DNA of 15,276 nucleotides, from contig CP070790.1 of the NCBI GenBank assembly GCA_020346805.1, positions 3,220,710-3,235,985 on the forward strand. Reading direction: 5' to 3'. This document shows positions 13,784-15,276 of the stretch, one piece after another. The translations under genes and the position numbers were made by a program. The DNA comes from Planctomycetota bacterium (GTDB lineage Bacteria; Planctomycetota; Phycisphaerae; UBA1845; PWPN01). The notes under the pieces are model-generated. The model was not told the origin of the DNA and ran no database searches. It worked only from the letters and a program-made list of their open reading frames with translations. Position 1 is the stretch's first letter. Each line of letters starts with the position of its first letter.

Positions 13784-15276
13784 CCGTACAAAATCACCTT
13801 TATCGAATTACCTGGACTCCTGTTTTACTCGTAATCATGAGCGCCGTATCCGCCGCCGACACCGACGCCCGGTCAAATACCTTACCAACTGCAGGCTATA
13901 TCGACGAAGCGGTCTTTCGCGAAGGCCTCAGACAGCGCGGCTTGACCGATCTGCTGGAACAATATTTTCAAGACAACCCCCCCCTCAACAAAATTGATGC
14001 CCAAATGCGACAAAGGGAGGAATTGCTCGAAAAAGCTTCGCAACAAATAATCCCAAACCATCAGCGAGAATCAATCATCGATAAAGCAAGTGATATCCTT
14101 TCAAAATTAATCGAGAAACACCCCAATCATCCGGCACGATTGCGTTGGCGCTACGAACTTGCCCGCGATATCCTCGAACGCAAAGACCCGACAATATTCG
14201 ATATCCTCTTATTGTATGAATTACCGGGCCGCGATCGGGTAAAAGCCGGCAAGCTGAGCCGGCGGGCCATCGAAGTACTCAATCATCTCAGACAACAAAC
14301 CGACGCAATCTGGCAGGCGGCTGAGGCTCTCGACGAGACCGCACTTGAGCAGGTAACCGTTTCTGGGGCCCTGCAATCCGTCGAAGCAATCGATATGCAG
14401 TCCGCATTTCTACTAAGCTGGGCCAGGTTGTACCATGCCCTTAGTTTAGAACCGGCCGAAGCTCAACCATCGGCCGTCTGGTCGGATCTGTTGGCCCAGG
14501 TAACCGAAAAGTACGGTTGGATCAAACTGCCGGCCGGCCGGGAAACCCAACAATGCAGCGCCTTGATAATCGCCGCCACCGCCGCCCGACGTCTCGGACA
14601 ATTCAATGAAGCCAACGACTACGCTCGGCAAATCATTACTTCATTGGCCCAGGTCGACAATCCCGAAACCCGCAAACAACTAAGCCGGGCCTCACTGACT
14701 GCCGTCCTGGAACAAATCCGAATCCTCCGAGACCGCAATCGCCAGGACGATGCCCAAAAAGCTATCAAGCAGGCCCACCACTGGGCAAAACGCACCCGTC
14801 CCGACGACATACAAACCGACCTGGCCCTGGCACTCACCGAACACAGCCTGCTGACTGGCAAACTTCCCACCGCTACCAAACCGACCGAAACCAACCATAT
14901 CGAGACTTTTATCCTCCATCACCATAGCCTCGCACCCCTCAAGCAATTAGCCAACAAATCACCATCCCATCGGGATGCTTTATACTCCATCCTGGCCGGT
15001 GCATTGGAAACAGAACCCTTGAACATCAGCCGCACGACATTTGCTCTACAACTGATCGTGGGCGCAGCCGTCATGGATGCCAGGATTAATCGCTCGGCTC
15101 CCCATTCCACAATTGATAAACGACTAAATGAAGTTATCGATGCTCTAGAGAACACCTCTTATGAAGTATCACCCGATACTCTGTTCAGCATTGCCGAACT
15201 GAGCTATCTATCCGCTCAGGCATATTATTTAGCGGGCCGTCACTTAACTGCGGTCAATAAACTGTTAAGCTATGTT
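13780..15276 (+). CDS. Exported helical (TPR-like) protein, cut by the window end
   Basis: An open frame of 499 codons with no stop before the end of the window, so the gene is partial at its 3' end. The ATG overlaps the stop of the second ExbD (ATGA), which suggests translational coupling. The start MTVQNHLYRITWTPVLLVIMSAVSAAD is a signal peptide with likely cleavage after SAA, so the protein is exported. The mature part is almost entirely helical, with TPR-like pieces such as AQPSAVWSDLLAQVTEKYGW and RQDDAQKAIKQAHHWAKRTR. I recognise no named family. A role as a large periplasmic scaffold of the VWA/ExbB/ExbD machine is inferred from the operon. Codon use matches the neighbouring genes. Confidence 0.85.
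   Translation, partial: MTVQNHLYRITWTPVLLVIMSAVSAADTDARSNTLPTAGYIDEAVFREGLRQRGLTDLLEQYFQDNPPLNKIDAQMRQREELLEKASQQIIPNHQRESIIDKASDILSKLIEKHPNHPARLRWRYELARDILERKDPTIFDILLLYELPGRDRVKAGKLSRRAIEVLNHLRQQTDAIWQAAEALDETALEQVTVSGALQSVEAIDMQSAFLLSWARLYHALSLEPAEAQPSAVWSDLLAQVTEKYGWIKLPAGRETQQCSALIIAATAARRLGQFNEANDYARQIITSLAQVDNPETRKQLSRASLTAVLEQIRILRDRNRQDDAQKAIKQAHHWAKRTRPDDIQTDLALALTEHSLLTGKLPTATKPTETNHIETFILHHHSLAPLKQLANKSPSHRDALYSILAGALETEPLNISRTTFALQLIVGAAVMDARINRSAPHSTIDKRLNEVIDALENTSYEVSPDTLFSIAELSYLSAQAYYLAGRHLTAVNKLLSYV

Overview
The window (15,276 bases, close to 50% GC in the genes) looks like chromosome from a Planctomycetota bacterium, most likely class Phycisphaerae. This is an inference from the gene repertoire. 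It rests on a stand-alone pseudopilin whose C-terminal block I associate with that class, an ExbB/ExbD/ExbD'/VWA/TPR cluster, an exported family-2 glycoside hydrolase beside a Gfo/Idh/MocA oxidoreductase, and a WaaP-type kinase. I see no rRNA, tRNA, CRISPR array, transposase or integrase.

Left part (1-4850), carbohydrate metabolism and export. A Gfo/Idh/MocA oxidoreductase (leftward) and an exported GH2 glycosidase with both catalytic glutamates (rightward) diverge from a 121-base spacer. The GH2 gene converges on a leftward gene for a small exported protein whose strand pattern resembles the C-terminal secretin domain without the rest of a secretin.

Middle part (4851-8591), housekeeping and envelope. 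ilvD (dihydroxyacid dehydratase of the long, E. coli-like form) is followed 44 bases later by a WaaP/InaA-like lipopolysaccharide-kinase-fold gene. That gene converges on a type IV pilin-like/pseudopilin gene, and a strong hairpin with a T-tract lies between them and should end the pilin transcript. Upstream of the pilin gene is a 290-base AT-rich spacer dense in perfect palindromes, one of which overlaps the ribosome-binding site.

Right part (8592-15276), the most interesting section. A leftward exported helical protein diverges from a rightward six-gene operon: VWA protein, TPR protein, ExbB, ExbD, second ExbD, and an exported helical protein cut off by the window end. Two junctions overlap by four bases (GTGA and ATGA) and the rest are short. 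The VWA protein starts with a single membrane helix that carries the Ser-x3-His pair of TonB, with S15/H19 if counted from the internal Met20 against S16/H20 in E. coli TonB. A periplasmic linker follows, and then a von Willebrand A domain where the TonB C-terminal domain would be. With its own ExbB and two ExbDs, all keeping the key Thr/Asp residues, this suggests a proton-motive-force-driven envelope machine whose moving arm ends in a VWA domain. CpoB-like and other TPR proteins would be its periplasmic partners. This is the candidate undescribed system in the window; the function is inferred, not shown.
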